Below, in pieces: positions 47,226 through 58,949 of a stretch of 64,000 nucleotides of DNA. The notes under the pieces were generated by a model. The model saw nothing but the letters and a program-made list of their open reading frames with translations, had not been told where the DNA came from and made no database searches. The DNA lies in contig NW_006917092.1 in assembly GCF_000516985.1 (NCBI RefSeq), positions 1,752,619 through 1,816,618 on the forward strand, in the 5' to 3' direction. The stretch comes from Pestalotiopsis fici W106-1 (lineage: Eukaryota > Ascomycota > Sordariomycetes > Amphisphaeriales > Sporocadaceae). Position numbers and translations under genes: made by a program. Numbering within the stretch: the stretch's first letter is position 1; the number at the start of each line of letters is the position of its first letter.

Positions 47226-49545
47226 ATGGACTCGAAGAAGCCGTCCAACTTTGCCTGCGACGCTTGTCGCTTAGGCAAGAGAAAGGTGCGTTACCCGCTT
47301 AGCAAAAGAGCTAAAACCGCCTTGCGAGCGTGCGGCCTGACAACTCCCGCAACAGTGTGATGCAGCCAAACCCCAGTGTTCCCGGTGCTCAAAGCAAGAC
47401 AAGCCATGCACATATCCCACGGAGGAGCGACCGAAGAGGTAGGCGATCACGATTTGCCGTGTGCCCGCATCCCGCATGGGCGGCCTTTTCTGTGTGTCAT
47501 GCTGCTGACCTGACCTGTGCGTCAATCTGCAGGCGCAAGTATTGGGATGAGGACTACGTTGCCAGCCTGGAGAACCAGGTCAAGACCCTCCTGGCCGCGC
47601 TGGACGCCAAGAATGCCGGAAGATCTGTTCCAAATGGTGACTCTGTGGACCAGCCGGCTCCGAAAGGCGAGCTCAGCTCCACCGTCCTCACTGCTCCCGT
47701 ACAACACGATGCCGGCGTTGCCGGAGATCCGGGTCCGAAGGCCAAGAACAAGGCCAACTTGGAACCTGATGCCAGATCATTAGCAGCCATGGAGGAGTTG
47801 AGTGTGATGATGTGGCGCACCAATATTGGCGACGGTGTTACAATCATCAACGACTCTGCCGCTGACTCGCAGCACCGAGTGGACACTTCCGCGCAGCCGG
47901 GACTGCAAGACTTTATCACTCCTCCACCAAATGTTCTGGTCTATTGTCAAGATACTGTCCTTATTCATGAACTCGCGACTTTGTTTTTGGACAATATCAA
48001 CAGCGAGCATCAGTTCACTCCGTATAAGACGACCGAGTTCTTGGCAGGCTACCCCTATCAAAGCTTTGGCCAGACGTTTCTGCACAGTGCAATACTGTCC
48101 ACTGGAGCCATCTTTTCCACCCGCCCCAATGCAAAGGAAATCGCAGAAGCCTTTTCTCAATTTGCCGAGAGCCTCGTGTTTACCTGCTTTCGTCAAAGTC
48201 CAACTTTGCAAGTGGTCCAAGGTCTTTGCATGATGTCCTGGCGTTCATTAGCGCTGGGCCGAGATCATTTTGGGTGGATCTTTATATCCATGGCAGCTGG
48301 ACTATCGGTTCACCTTCGACTTCACGTCCTTGCGCTAGATGAATGCGAGTCACGGTCATGGCGGCCGCATGTCGAAGATATACGGACTTTCTGGATGTTT
48401 TATCTTATAGACCGGACTGCCATTTCCATCCTGGGAAGGAATTGTGCATTGCCTTGGCGCCGGGTCAATGTCCCCAACTTTGAAGCTTCTCTAGATCCCA
48501 AGGCGGCCGACATAGCACAGATCTCTTTCATGTGGCAGTGTAAACTATGGTTCCTCCACGACGAGCAGATGGATCAAATGTAAGCGACGCCCTTGTTGCC
48601 GCTGTCAAAACATGGGTGACTGACATTGACAGATTTACTTCCAAATTTGAGGCTATTCCAGCTCAGCAACAGGCGCATCTGCTTGTTGCTACGCATGAGG
48701 CGCTCAGCAATTTCTTCAAATCCCGAGATCGCCGCCTTGATCTTCGCGGGCAAGATACGAGCAGGCACGTGTTGTTCTTCCACATGGCGTACCAAATGGC
48801 TCTTTTGATCACCCTACCTCCGTTCCTCCGGTGTTTCGCCATGTCCAAGGGTAATCCCCAGACAGAAAACTCTGCCAACCCCAACTACATCATCTTGATC
48901 CTGCGGTCCCTCACGGGAGCTGCATCCATGATGATTCGCTTGGTACGAATGTATCGCGATGCGCACCCAGAACAGTGGAAAACCGCCAATCCCGTCATCA
49001 TTCACCACCTTCTCAGCGCCGCGATTGTGTTGTTAATGAACGCGACTAGTCAGACCACTTCAATAAAGACGCAGAGCACAAGGTGGTTGAAAGTCTGCAT
49101 TGAGCTCTTGGTGAATCTGAGGACTCCTTGGCCCGACAGAGCCAACAAGACCATCAAAGTCATCAGAGTGCTAGCTGACCGCTGGGGTGTCTTGGGGGCG
49201 TTGCCTCTCCAATTCAGCTACCCCGTGGATGTTACGACGCCACCCGAAGTGAGCAGCACCAGCCAGGATAGTCCTCCTGCTGTAGGGATCCTGCCAAGTG
49301 CTGTACCCTCCACTCAACCATTCCAGCCTAACCCTTACTCGGTCCCTGCATTTAGTGGTAATGATATGAGTTCCATGGGCACATACTCGAATTTTGACTT
49401 TACTGTACCCACGACTATAAGTTTTGGCGTCGAAGCCCAACAACAATTCGATGACATTTTCGCAGATAACGGTGGTAATTGGCTTTTCGGCGGCGAACAA
49501 GATCCCGGATTGACTTATTGGAATGGGAATGCAGGTAGTTATTAA
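47226..49545 (+). CDS. Zn2Cys6 transcription factor
   Basis: Four exons, 47226-47285, 47356-47438, 47533-48579 and 48633-49545, giving 700 residues. The first splice completes the binuclear zinc cluster: CDACRLGKRK-CDAAKPQCSRCSKQDKPC, i.e. C-x2-C-x6-C-x6-C-x2-C-x6-C. A coiled-coil-like linker (YVASLENQVKTLLAALDAK) follows, then the fungal middle homology region with HELATLFLDNINSEHQF and WMFYLIDRTAISILGRNCALPW. The C-terminus is Pro/Ser/Gln-rich and could activate transcription. It is a nuclear DNA-binding regulator, expected to bind CGG-type sites. Lying between the aldoxime dehydratase and nitrilase genes, it is probably the pathway-specific regulator, although that is inferred from position alone. 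Confidence 0.92.
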
Positions 49546-49628
49546 GTCGGGTATAAATTTGTCATGACTAAAATACGTATCTACAAATACAGTAAAAGGG
49601 GGTATTATTTCTCCATAATCATTTCTCC

Positions 49629-50780
49629 TCAAAGATCCGCAACCAGCTCAGAGGTGACCTCCTTGGCCACTTGCTTTGCTACAGCGGCTTGCACAAGACC
49701 CTTGATGTTGTTGTCGGTGCTGAGCCACAGCAGGTCAGGTCTGCTGTAGTGGCCGGTGCAGTGGGCAAACATCTTGATCCTCGTGATCTCGTCCATGTCG
49801 AGGTCGGCGTACAGGATACCCTCGGCCTTGGGGTCCAGGGGCTCGGTCAATTTTCTGCCGTCGGGGCCGAAAATGGCAGAGGTGCCGCCGCCGGCCGAGG
49901 ACATCAAAGCGCCGCCCGAAGTGTTCTGGACCTTGACACCCTCGTCTGTAATGACGGCGGTGCTGTGCAGAACGAATGTGGTGGACTCAATAGCGTATGT
50001 GGCCGAGAGAGTGTGGCAACCTGGAATTTTTGTTAGCTGTATTTCTCGTAGACCACGTAGCACCCGCGCATGCAAAATGACATACCTTCAGCAGACATGG
50101 ACCACAGATCGGGACCACCAGTGTGCGGCGTCAGACTGGGCCAGGCCGAGACGTGGATCTGCTCGCGCTGGGACATGGTGTTGAACTTGAGCAGGGGCTG
50201 GATATGCTCCCAGCACGAGAGCTGGCCGACGCGGCCAAAGGGCAGCTTGGCGACACCCGAGAGGCAGTGGCCCGAGGCGTCGCCGAAAATGGTGCGCTCC
50301 ATGTGCGTGGGCTTCATCTTGCGGCGGTGCAGCTTGACCTCGCCGTCGGCGCCAATGAGCACCTGCGAAATGTAGAGCGAGTCGTCCTCGTTCTCGGAAA
50401 AGCCCAGCGACACGGCAATGCCATTGTCGCGCGCGGCCGCCTTGATCGTCTCCATCTCTGGGGAGTCGACCTTGAGCGAGTTCTTGATGTACTTGACGTT
50501 CATCTCAAAGTCCACAAGACGGGTCCTACAGGGGAGGGAAAAGGCTTACTGTTAGCAACTCTTCTAGAGATGGTGAATTCTGCTGTTCGGCCGGAGGGGA
50601 TGCATCATACCAAATCCAGCATGGGTATCCAGGGACAAAGCACTCAGGGAAGGCAATGAGCTGGGCCTTGTTGTCGGCAGCCTCCTTCATGAGCTTGCAG
50701 ACCTTTTTGACGGAGCCCTGCAAGTCGAGCCAGACAGGCTCAGCCTGTGTGACGGCAACACGAACTGAGGAGGCAGACAT
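49629..50780 (-). CDS. Nitrilase, arylacetonitrilase-like
   Basis: Three exons, 50780-50611, 50525-50086 and 50020-49629; introns GT-AG in phase, 333 residues. The catalytic triad of the nitrilase superfamily is complete: E46 ([10 protein letters not shown]), K128 ([11 protein letters not shown]) and C161 ([14 protein letters not shown]). [13 protein letters not shown] and GHYSRPDLL point to branch 1 nitrilases, nearest to fungal arylacetonitrilases rather than cyanide hydratases, which usually read CWEN. It hydrolyses nitriles to carboxylic acid and ammonia, probably as a cytosolic helical oligomer. The gene ends 83 bp from the regulator's stop codon and together with the aldoxime dehydratase would complete aldoxime breakdown. 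A TATA-like ATATATATTTA lies about 55 bp upstream of the start codon. Confidence 0.93.
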
Positions 50781-52711
50781 GTTTGAACTATGTGATGATG
50801 ATGAAAATGGTATAGAAAGAAGTAAAGTGTGGGGTATATATATTTAATTCAGACAGACTGTTGCCGCTGTGCAGTAGTGTGTATGTGACTCAAAATGATT
50901 CAAAGAGTATGTTGCAGTATTTCAAATGATAGTAATATGTGAGATTCGCAAACACTTGCTCTTTGCTGTTTTGCATACTTCTATATTTCATGTGCTGGGA
51001 CCTTTATACTCTCGACGGAATCGGATCTCTGTGCATTTCAGTGCGGCCGGAATAAACCCCGCAGGTTATCATGTAGGACTATCTCACGGCGGCGAGTAAT
51101 AATATCTTTGCGCTTACTTTCTGCATTTCAGCTGCGACGAATTGACTAAAAGTACTGAGCTTAGGTGTTACCACGTTATCTTGTTTCCATCAGTCAAAGA
51201 TACGGGACTATCTCCCCCATGCCGAGAAACTATAGAAGACCCAATAGTGGTAATTGCTGAGAGGCTGAGGGTGGGATTCTGTTGCGGATCTGTCAACGTC
51301 CGCACAGATAAGGGGCGGCCAGGGCGTTCATGGGGAACCCTTGGCGGTCATCCGCTTCACTTCCTCCCCTCGACTTCCCACTGGCGCTGGGAACGCTCCC
51401 GGCAGCAAGCAGAGACTGCAGCACAGGCGACCACTAGAAAGTAGCCTATTTCCCCGCACTCGGGCGGCGCAGCGCCCAGGATTTTAGGGGTCGTAGCTGT
51501 TGGCCAGGGCGCCCTGTTGAACAGTGTCAACCATGTCATGATATTTGGTCATTCGTGGGGAAGACGAGACAGATCTTCGTGGTAACCCAATTTGATCACA
51601 TTTCCCGTCGATCAGATTGGTCATAGTCCTGTACAGATGCTGAGTCTAGCTCGAGATTCGGAATCAGATTCTCCTCACTACACTCCGTCTACCGATTTCT
51701 CATTAGACTTATTAACATACAGTAGATCGGTTCAGGGGCATGGGAATTGAAAGCTTACGAGATGCATATGCCGAAGATTTCGTCTGTAGGCTTACCTGGT
51801 TGCCTGGTCCCTCCCAGCCACCCAGAGCGCTGTGAGACACATTCAATGCCATGCAGCCAAGGAGCCCTCTGAGGAGACAGGCCAATACAGCCGCCAGCGC
51901 ATCATACCAGAGGCAAGGGCTCAAAAAACAATGCAGGCCCAGGTAATTGGTTGGTACAGCAATGCGTAGAAAGACCTCGGTGACGGTTACCTAGAATCTA
52001 GCTCTCAAGGTGCACACGAGGCTTTCCTTGTCGGTAACCATCGTCCCCAGATTGGAACACGCCAACGCTCACTTTGGAAACCCCGCCAGCACCGATCTGC
52101 AGAGTTGGGGATGCCATGCAAAATATGACCACGTGAGCCGGAACCAAAGACATTGAGTAATGTACACTGCGCCTCACGCGTCCAAGCAAATTAGTCTCAT
52201 CATCGTATGTTGCGACGCATGTACTGTGCATAGTGTCTTGTAGTGGCTAATGTTAGTGGATCAAAGCCTATATCCAAACAGGTTACCACCCAACAGAGCT
52301 TGTGGGGCGTCGGCATCTGCTCACTCTGACGGTCTTTGCTTGCGTACCTAGACTAGGCGAATTTCGGCAATCGACATTTTTATTTCCAGTTTCTTTTACC
52401 TCTTCTCTTTGGTATAATCTTTCTAGTCTTGACAAAATTGTCATCTATTACAGCGAAATCTAGGTATAGAACAATCATCACCATGTGCTCATTACCTAGA
52501 GCCTTGACAACACCAAATCCTCTAAGAACTGTGTGTATAGTGTGGTTGACTAGAATTGCCATTACTCGACCACGTATCTATTCTGTCTATATCTTGTGCT
52601 CTATGATGACAAGTCGTTCATGTCGACATCGCAACGAAACTTCTTAAAATACCCTGCGTCCTCTCAGCAGCCCCCAAGATGAAGCTGTGCCTTGCATAGA
52701 TCCCACGCCGC
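50781..52711. other. Intergenic, no gene seen
   Basis: 1.9 kb between the nitrilase start and the MFS transporter stop. The left end is the nitrilase promoter, with scattered HGATAR matches. No frame worth annotating. Confidence 0.5.
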
Positions 52712-54763
52712 TTATACCAACTCATGCCTCGCGCTTTCATCGATTTCTGTCCCAGATCCCTTTTCAGTCCCAAGGATGACCTTTTCATCGCTTGACTCTG
52801 CTTCTTTCTTCTGCCGTCGTTGACTGTCCCGTCTTGCTTTCTCCGCAGCAGCCTCCTTTTCCTGTTTGAGCATGATGCAAAATTTAGATCGTGAACGGAT
52901 CTCCTCGCCCTTCCAGAGAAACAAGAATGGAATAAAGCACATTACACAACTGAGCCCCGCCAGGAGACTGCACGCACCAGCGATTCCGAGGTGTTCAAAC
53001 ATTGGCGTGGTCGCAAACGGGAGGACAACGGCGAGCAGAGAGCGCGTGGCACTAGCCGCGGCGTTTGCGCTGGCGGCAAAGATCTCATAGGCGTCGGTGA
53101 GGTAGTTGAGGAGAGCCATGAAAATCAACATGAAGCCCATGCCAAACGGAATTCCAGCCATCATGGGAACTACAAAGGACACATTGGTCCTGGAAGACCA
53201 TCCGAGCCAGAAGAGCGCGACCACAAACAGCGGTCCACCGAAACATGCCAGCGGGACGCGGCGATACTCTTCCTTCGTACTCCATGGCTTTCCCTGCTTC
53301 TGAGCGTTGTGGAGGTAACGATCGTAGAGATAAAATACGGGCAGCGAGAGAAGCGCACCGACACCAATCGGCAGGAAGCACAATCCGGTAACGCCGGGTG
53401 TGAGCCCGTACAACTTTTGAAAGATGATGGGGAACGCTTGAAATGACATGTAGAAAATGGCATAGACCAGGGCCAGATACATGCATGTGCTGGTGACGAT
53501 GAGTTCCGAGATGAGCATGCGGATTGGCCGAGTCAGGACGCGAGTGAGAATGGTGGTAATGTCGCGGCGTTCCAGCTCTGATGCAGCAAAAATGTTTTGC
53601 TTGCCAGTCTCTTTGCGGATTTTCTGGGCCCGCCTTGCCAGCAATACTGGGCCATACGTTTCGGGAACAAGGAAGAGCACGATGCAGAATGAGAAGCCTG
53701 CATAAATCAGGCCTACCCAAAATGTCCAGCGCCATCCTATCGAGGTCGAGCAAAATCCCTGATACACCATCAGCCATGTGTCCAATCAGTTGGGACAGAC
53801 TCTTCCGTGAGTTTGACCTACTGATATTATTGGTGCAAGCAGAGGACCAAAAACAGTCATCTTGTATCGCTGTTAGCCAGCCGCTTGGAATGATTAAAGA
53901 TGAATTCAAGTACGCACAGCCATGAACCAAGCAAAGGCACGGCCTCGAGCCACAGGATCATTGTAAAGATCAGCCAACTGACCAGCCACAATCGCTATAG
54001 GCGAACTGGCCACCGCACCAGTGAAGAATCTGAATACCAATAGTGCAGACCAATTCGGCGAAAGAGCGCAAGCCATCGTAAAGATAATGAATAAACCAAA
54101 GGTTACTAAAGTAAGGTTCCGCCGCCCAAAATGTTCACTTAATGGGCCCCCTAATCATGTATGTCAGCATGCCACTGAATAGTGATTACGCATATCCAAT
54201 GAAGATGACTAGGATCACATACATATTATAGGCCCAAACACATAACCTATTAGGTATGTTGATATCGGGAGAACCTTTTTTTCTTGTTCTGTAATGTGCC
54301 ATTCATCCATGATGAAAGGTATAGCCATACTTGGTAACGAACTGCCCATGGTGCTATTGACAACTAGTACCATGATTGAGATTACCAGTGGGGCCTTCTT
54401 GGACTACAATGCTTGTCAGTGACTATTAGCATATGGTCGAGATTTGTATACTACCTGGGGCCAATTGTTTGGGTTTCCCTCTTCGTTCTCGCCCCACGAC
54501 ACTAAAGTTTGGTTGGGAGTATTACTGCCGCTCGAGGTAGGATCGGCATGCTGGATTTTATTGTCGGCCTCTTCTTCTCGGTATCTCTCCCGGGCATCCT
54601 GGCTGTCGAGACGCTGCACCACGTCCGAGATATGGCTCAGGGAGCGAACATGATCTGCTCCAAGGTCAGAAAGCTTGATCAGTGGTTGTGGCGGGGTGGC
54701 CCTGTACTTACGGGACACTACTATACCGCCGACGTCCTCTCGGAGATTCCGATCAATAGACAT
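52712..54763 (-). CDS. MFS multidrug-type transporter (DHA1)
   Basis: Core exons 54403-54223, 54150-53918, 53860-53822 and 53758-52712 follow an N-terminal coding part ending at 54455. Joined, they read WGENEEGNPNNWPQ, then SKKAPLVISIMVLVVNS (helix 1), YVFGPIIWGPLSEHFGRR (MFS motif A after helix 2), RGRAFAWFMA, FGPLLAPIISGFCSTSIGWRW (motif C-like) and six more helices. This is the drug:H+ antiporter layout of CaMDR1-like fungal transporters in the plasma membrane. The N-terminus is uncertain: MSIDRNLRED at 54763 is chosen, but the frame stays open to 55048. A 57-nt in-frame intron is likely near GTAAGTACAGGG, upstream of ATCATGTTCGC. It could export a product or toxicant linked with the aldoxime genes, but nothing shows this. 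Confidence 0.85.
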
Positions 54764-55667
54764 TGCTATACTCTTCCAGATACGTAGTGTGTAGCCGAAA
54801 ATCTTCAAGTGGCGAGGTATCGTGTAGTCCGACAATGGCGACACTTCCGGGCAATTTGTGGAGTTTGTGTGAGAAACTGAGAGACGGGGGACGTCGCAGC
54901 TCCCCGGAGAAATCGTGCACGCAAAAGGAGCCAGGCTCGTGGAACTACCAACGGCACCGGAAAGAGGCCGGTGCGGCTCCGACAGGTCATAGGATGGTTG
55001 GATGGATCGACATGGATTGGGCACAAAAATGGGCTCTGTTGCATCCACTAAGCCCAGAGCTGAGGGTGTCTTCGGCTTTTATTACTGCAGCTTTGCTATT
55101 TGGGTGGCCAACCAGTCCTCGTACTGGATGCTTTTCGTGTGTATGCTGCCGTGAAACCCGAGCGCCGAACTCCTGTAAAGTCGTTCAAGCTGTGGTTTGC
55201 CATCTAGAGACGACCTGGTTGTGAGAAGAACAAGAAGAAGGAGAAGTGGATCACTGCGGCAAAGGCCACCTGAAATCATGCAAAGCCAACATTGCTGCGC
55301 CTGGAAAACAACTGCCGTTCCCCTTTAATGAAATACGGTATCCCGCGGGTGGGCTCCGGGGATATCGCGTCGGAATCCAAGGGTGTCTCATGGGAATAGC
55401 GTTCGGGGATAAAGCGCCTTGTCAAGGTTGCTGGGTGCGGCCAGAAGCGTGCTCATGACCGTCAGCCGTCGGCCCGCTCGATTAGCCTTCTTGGCCGGAG
55501 AAAATTGTCCAAAGTCAGCACTTTTGTTGTGTAAGCGGGAAAAGACAACGTTTATAGGCCATTTTTAGTCAGACGGGCAATTCTTTTTCGCACATGTTCT
55601 GGATTGAGAAATATATCATAAATCTGTTTGAATGAATCTTTGACAGCCCCAGTATTCAAGTCCATAA
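54764..55667. other. Intergenic, transporter promoter
   Basis: About 0.9 kb between the chosen transporter start and the stop of the ULD_2 gene. If the transporter begins at 55048, part of this is coding. Otherwise nothing recognised. Confidence 0.4.
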
Positions 55668-57775
55668 TTAATTGTGTGGCATCCTTTGTCGTTTTCGTAT
55701 TATATCTTGCACTGTCTTGTCAAATGCGACGTGGTGTGGTTCGGGTTCCGTCAATTCGTATCGTCGTCGGATACCATCTAACCAGTCTTGGGGGAGGGAC
55801 TGGTCTGTACCCAACACCGCAAGCTGAATGCGGCCATCTCTGATAAAGTCTAGCGTTCTGAGAGCTTTTACGATTCTTTGGCAGGTGTCCTGAGATCCAG
55901 TAATTACAGTCAAAACAGGAACAGAAGTTTTTCGAGTGTAGCCCGCGAACTGCACCCTGTACCAGCATGTGTTCTCGCCGAAAATTGGGGCTAGCTCACG
56001 CTCATGTACCTGCCAATTTGCCTCGGCTACTGCCAGAGCTCTGATGTTCCATACAGCTTCAATGGCCCATCCGTTATCTCCTATTCCCCAGAAACGGATT
56101 CCATTCATCGTTGCGCTAAGTGATCCGCGGGAATCTTCAAGGTCTTCCCACCGACTGATGTATCTGACTCTCTTGAAAATGTCGGGGCCCTCCATGTTCT
56201 CCCGTTCAGCCAGAAGCAGTGAGAGATTGTCGTTTCCATTGTATTCGTCATTCAAAAAGGCCTTGGAATTCTGGTCGTGTTCGGGTTGAGCCAACCACTT
56301 GTCGATAGCGTCATCGTCCATATCGGAAAAGTCCAAAACCTTCCGAAAGATGAAACTGCATCGAGGATTGGCACTACCTGTCGAGTCAACATCGGCTAGA
56401 GCAAGTTTATAATTCCAAGTCGCAGTGCAGGTCGCTGGAATACGCACCAAGTTGTGTCGGCATCAGGAACGACAAGTAGCTGTTTTTGGCCACATTTGGG
56501 ACAACATGATCCCTCCTCGCCGGCAAGCCACGCACCTCCAAATGTCATAGCCATGGCAAGTGTTTGGCCAGGCCGCACCAAGTGATGAAAGTCGGCTTTC
56601 AAATTCAAGTCCGTGCCGGTAGCGAGGTCATGCAAGACATACTTCTTTTTCATGACGAGTGCCTGGCCAGGTCGGTTTCTAAACTGGTCCCTCACCATTG
56701 ATTCGATTGTCTGCACCCGATATTAATATTGCGATCTCGTTTCAAGTTTGCTAATGATGCCAGGCCACTCACCTGCCAAGAAGGATTGATATCCAGAGGT
56801 ACGGGAATGGTAGAGCCCAGCGCGTCTTCAATTAGAACACGGTTATATCTGTACGGGTCGATGGCATCAGGAACGCGAGATAAGGATGCGATCTCAGCCT
56901 GGACACTAGAAATACGCGAGTTTGCGGTGCGTCTATGCAGGTCAGCCCGCTTGTAAAACTTTTGATCGTGATGTTGCAAATCTACTCACAGCTCCGAAAG
57001 AACAGCAACAACATTCTTCTCGGTTTTGGTAGCGACTGTCGTGTGAGTTTCCAAGTATCCAAGAACTTTTACAAACTGCTTGTCGAGCTGATTGGCAGCC
57101 TGAGCCTCGGCATTTGCGAGACTCTCGAGTCTCGCTGCAACAAGGTCACGATCTTGTTCTTGACCGATACTTCTCATGAACTTCGTCAGTATGTGCGAAT
57201 CTAAATCCACGCGACCATGATTGGAGCACGCCGCAGAATATTGAAGGTTGAGTCCTTACCCCGAGGCGATCGCATGTATCCAATCTATGAGTTCTTTGTT
57301 ACGACGGAGTTTATTGCGTAGCTGAGTGACTTTTTCCTTCTCTAACACACTCCAGCGTATGCGCTTGAATATATCACCGATGGATTTTCGAGATTTCTTC
57401 TGAGGTGAGAAGCTGCTGGCATATTGCCTGAATTGTCGCTTGAAAAATGATTCAATCGCTTCCCGACACTCGTCTACCGCTGGCTTCAAGGAGTCGGCAA
57501 GACGATCGAGCTCGGCGCTTCGGGATCTCGACTGCCAGAAGTTGAGTAGCTAGAATTTGTATGTCAGTATTATCTCGGGGGTGCGATCCTCTTCCACAGT
57601 GCACATGGCGACCAACCTCATCGAGTGTTTTGTGGAAAAGGTTCAACTCGTCGACCAATTCCCTGAACTCTTGTGCTGAGCCATGGCTGTCGCTGATTGC
57701 CTGCGATAACCGCCATACTAGCTGCACCGTAGTGATGATATCGCCAAAAGAACCAAAGGTAAATGACGCAGACAT
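55668..57775 (-). CDS. Fungal ULD_2 ubiquitin-like domain protein
   Basis: Six exons rebuilt by phase: 57775-57617, 57549-57260, 57172-56990, 56932-56773, 56710-56448 and 56373-55668, 533 residues. The N-terminal ~130 residues (FGSFGDIITTVQLVWRLSQA, RELVDELNLFHKTLDE) form the helical domain often placed before NACHT or ubiquitin-like domains in fungal STAND-like proteins. A helical, possibly coiled-coil middle follows. RYNRVLIEDALGSTIPVPLD through FRNRPGQALVMKKKYVLHDL and RPGQTLAMAMTF is the ULD_2 fold. CCPKCG plus a later C-x4-C may bind zinc. The last ~230 residues match nothing I know. Related proteins are expanded in Pezizomycotina and suspected in self/non-self recognition. Intron borders of exons 3 and 6 are the least certain. 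Confidence 0.75.
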
Positions 57776-58479
57776 TTCAGCCGCAAATGAGTATGGTTTG
57801 AGATGTTTCACATTTGGAGAAAATGACGATAATGATGGAGTCGCTCGCGAAAACCATTTTGTTCAAACCCGACAAGAATCATGGCCAGCCTTATCCCCAA
57901 AAACTTGGGTGCTGTCCCCCAGATGGGCGCAGTCGGCCTCCATAAGCATCCATGACAGCTGAGCCACTGTCATGTCCAGCTGCGATTGGGTAGAGCTGCG
58001 TTTCCTGCATAGCCATTGCATCTAAGCGAGCAAAATGGCTGAAGCGTTTGATGGTCCTACAGCACGTCTTATATGCCTTGCTAAGCCCGACAGCCACTAG
58101 ATGCGGCAGAAATCACACGCGGATGCTGGCTTATCTGGATTTATCGGACATGAGAATGCCCGACACCATATATTTCAGCATGAATCAATGAGAGCAATTT
58201 ACGGTGCGATATTTCAGCCTCGGGTATAGCGATGACCAAAACATTATTGCTCCAAAAACGCAACACCAATACTTATAGTCTGTCAATTCAACACAAAATT
58301 GAAAAGCTGCATCATAGGCCCGAATGCCATTTCAACTCGACACAAAAGTGAGTGAGCACACACCCATCAATCACAAGACTACTTACTGCCAATCAAGAAT
58401 TATTTGCATTTGCAACCAAAAAGTTTCTTCATTGAAACAAATGCAAAAAGAAATCCCAGATTCAATCTGGGGGAAGCGA
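57776..58479. other. Intergenic, no gene seen
   Basis: 704 bp between the ULD_2 protein start and the tRNA-Leu 3' end. It carries the promoter of the former; nothing else recognised. Confidence 0.5.
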
Positions 58480-58578
58480 TGATGAGAGTGGGACTTGAAC
58501 CCACGCACGTTTCCGTACCAGGAAGTAGGTGTTAAGGTGACCTTAACCTGGCGCCATAACCAACTCGGCCATCTCACC
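58480..58578 (-). tRNA. tRNA-Leu (AAG) with anticodon-loop intron
   Basis: The minus strand folds as a class II tRNA. The acceptor stem GGTGAGA pairs with TCTCATC and is followed by discriminator A. The anticodon stem CCAGG/CCTGG flanks a loop reading TTAAGG, giving anticodon AAG. A long variable arm and the T arm GTGGG-TTCAAGT-CCCAC follow. A 17-nt intron at about 58524-58540 follows position 37; it pairs with the anticodon through the perfect inverted repeat GTTAAGGT/ACCTTAAC. CTTTTTG downstream is a Pol III terminator. Leucine isotype is supported by class II shape and discriminator A. Confidence 0.93.
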
Positions 58579-58949
58579 GATGATGTTGTTGTGAAGATTT
58601 TCACGTTAACGCAAAATAGTTGCACTCGCATTTTCTGTGAATCAATGAAAAACTTTTCTCATGGTGGGCGACGATCAAGTTGGTGATGGAAGGGAACCAA
58701 GGATAAGGCGGCTTGTCAAGTGGTTGGTCCCACTCGGTCGGACCCGTATCGTGACAATCGAAAGCTACCAAAGTCGGGTCGGTCAAAGGCTAGGCTGCAT
58801 CGGCCTCGAGCACGTCTAAAAGCGTAGAGAAGGTTAGAGGAGCGATAGCTAATTTGACACAGGCGCGGACATTGAATTCTAATTGATTTGCATTACTATG
58901 AGTATATATTTGACCAGAATTTCTTACAATCATCCATTACAGCATCTTC

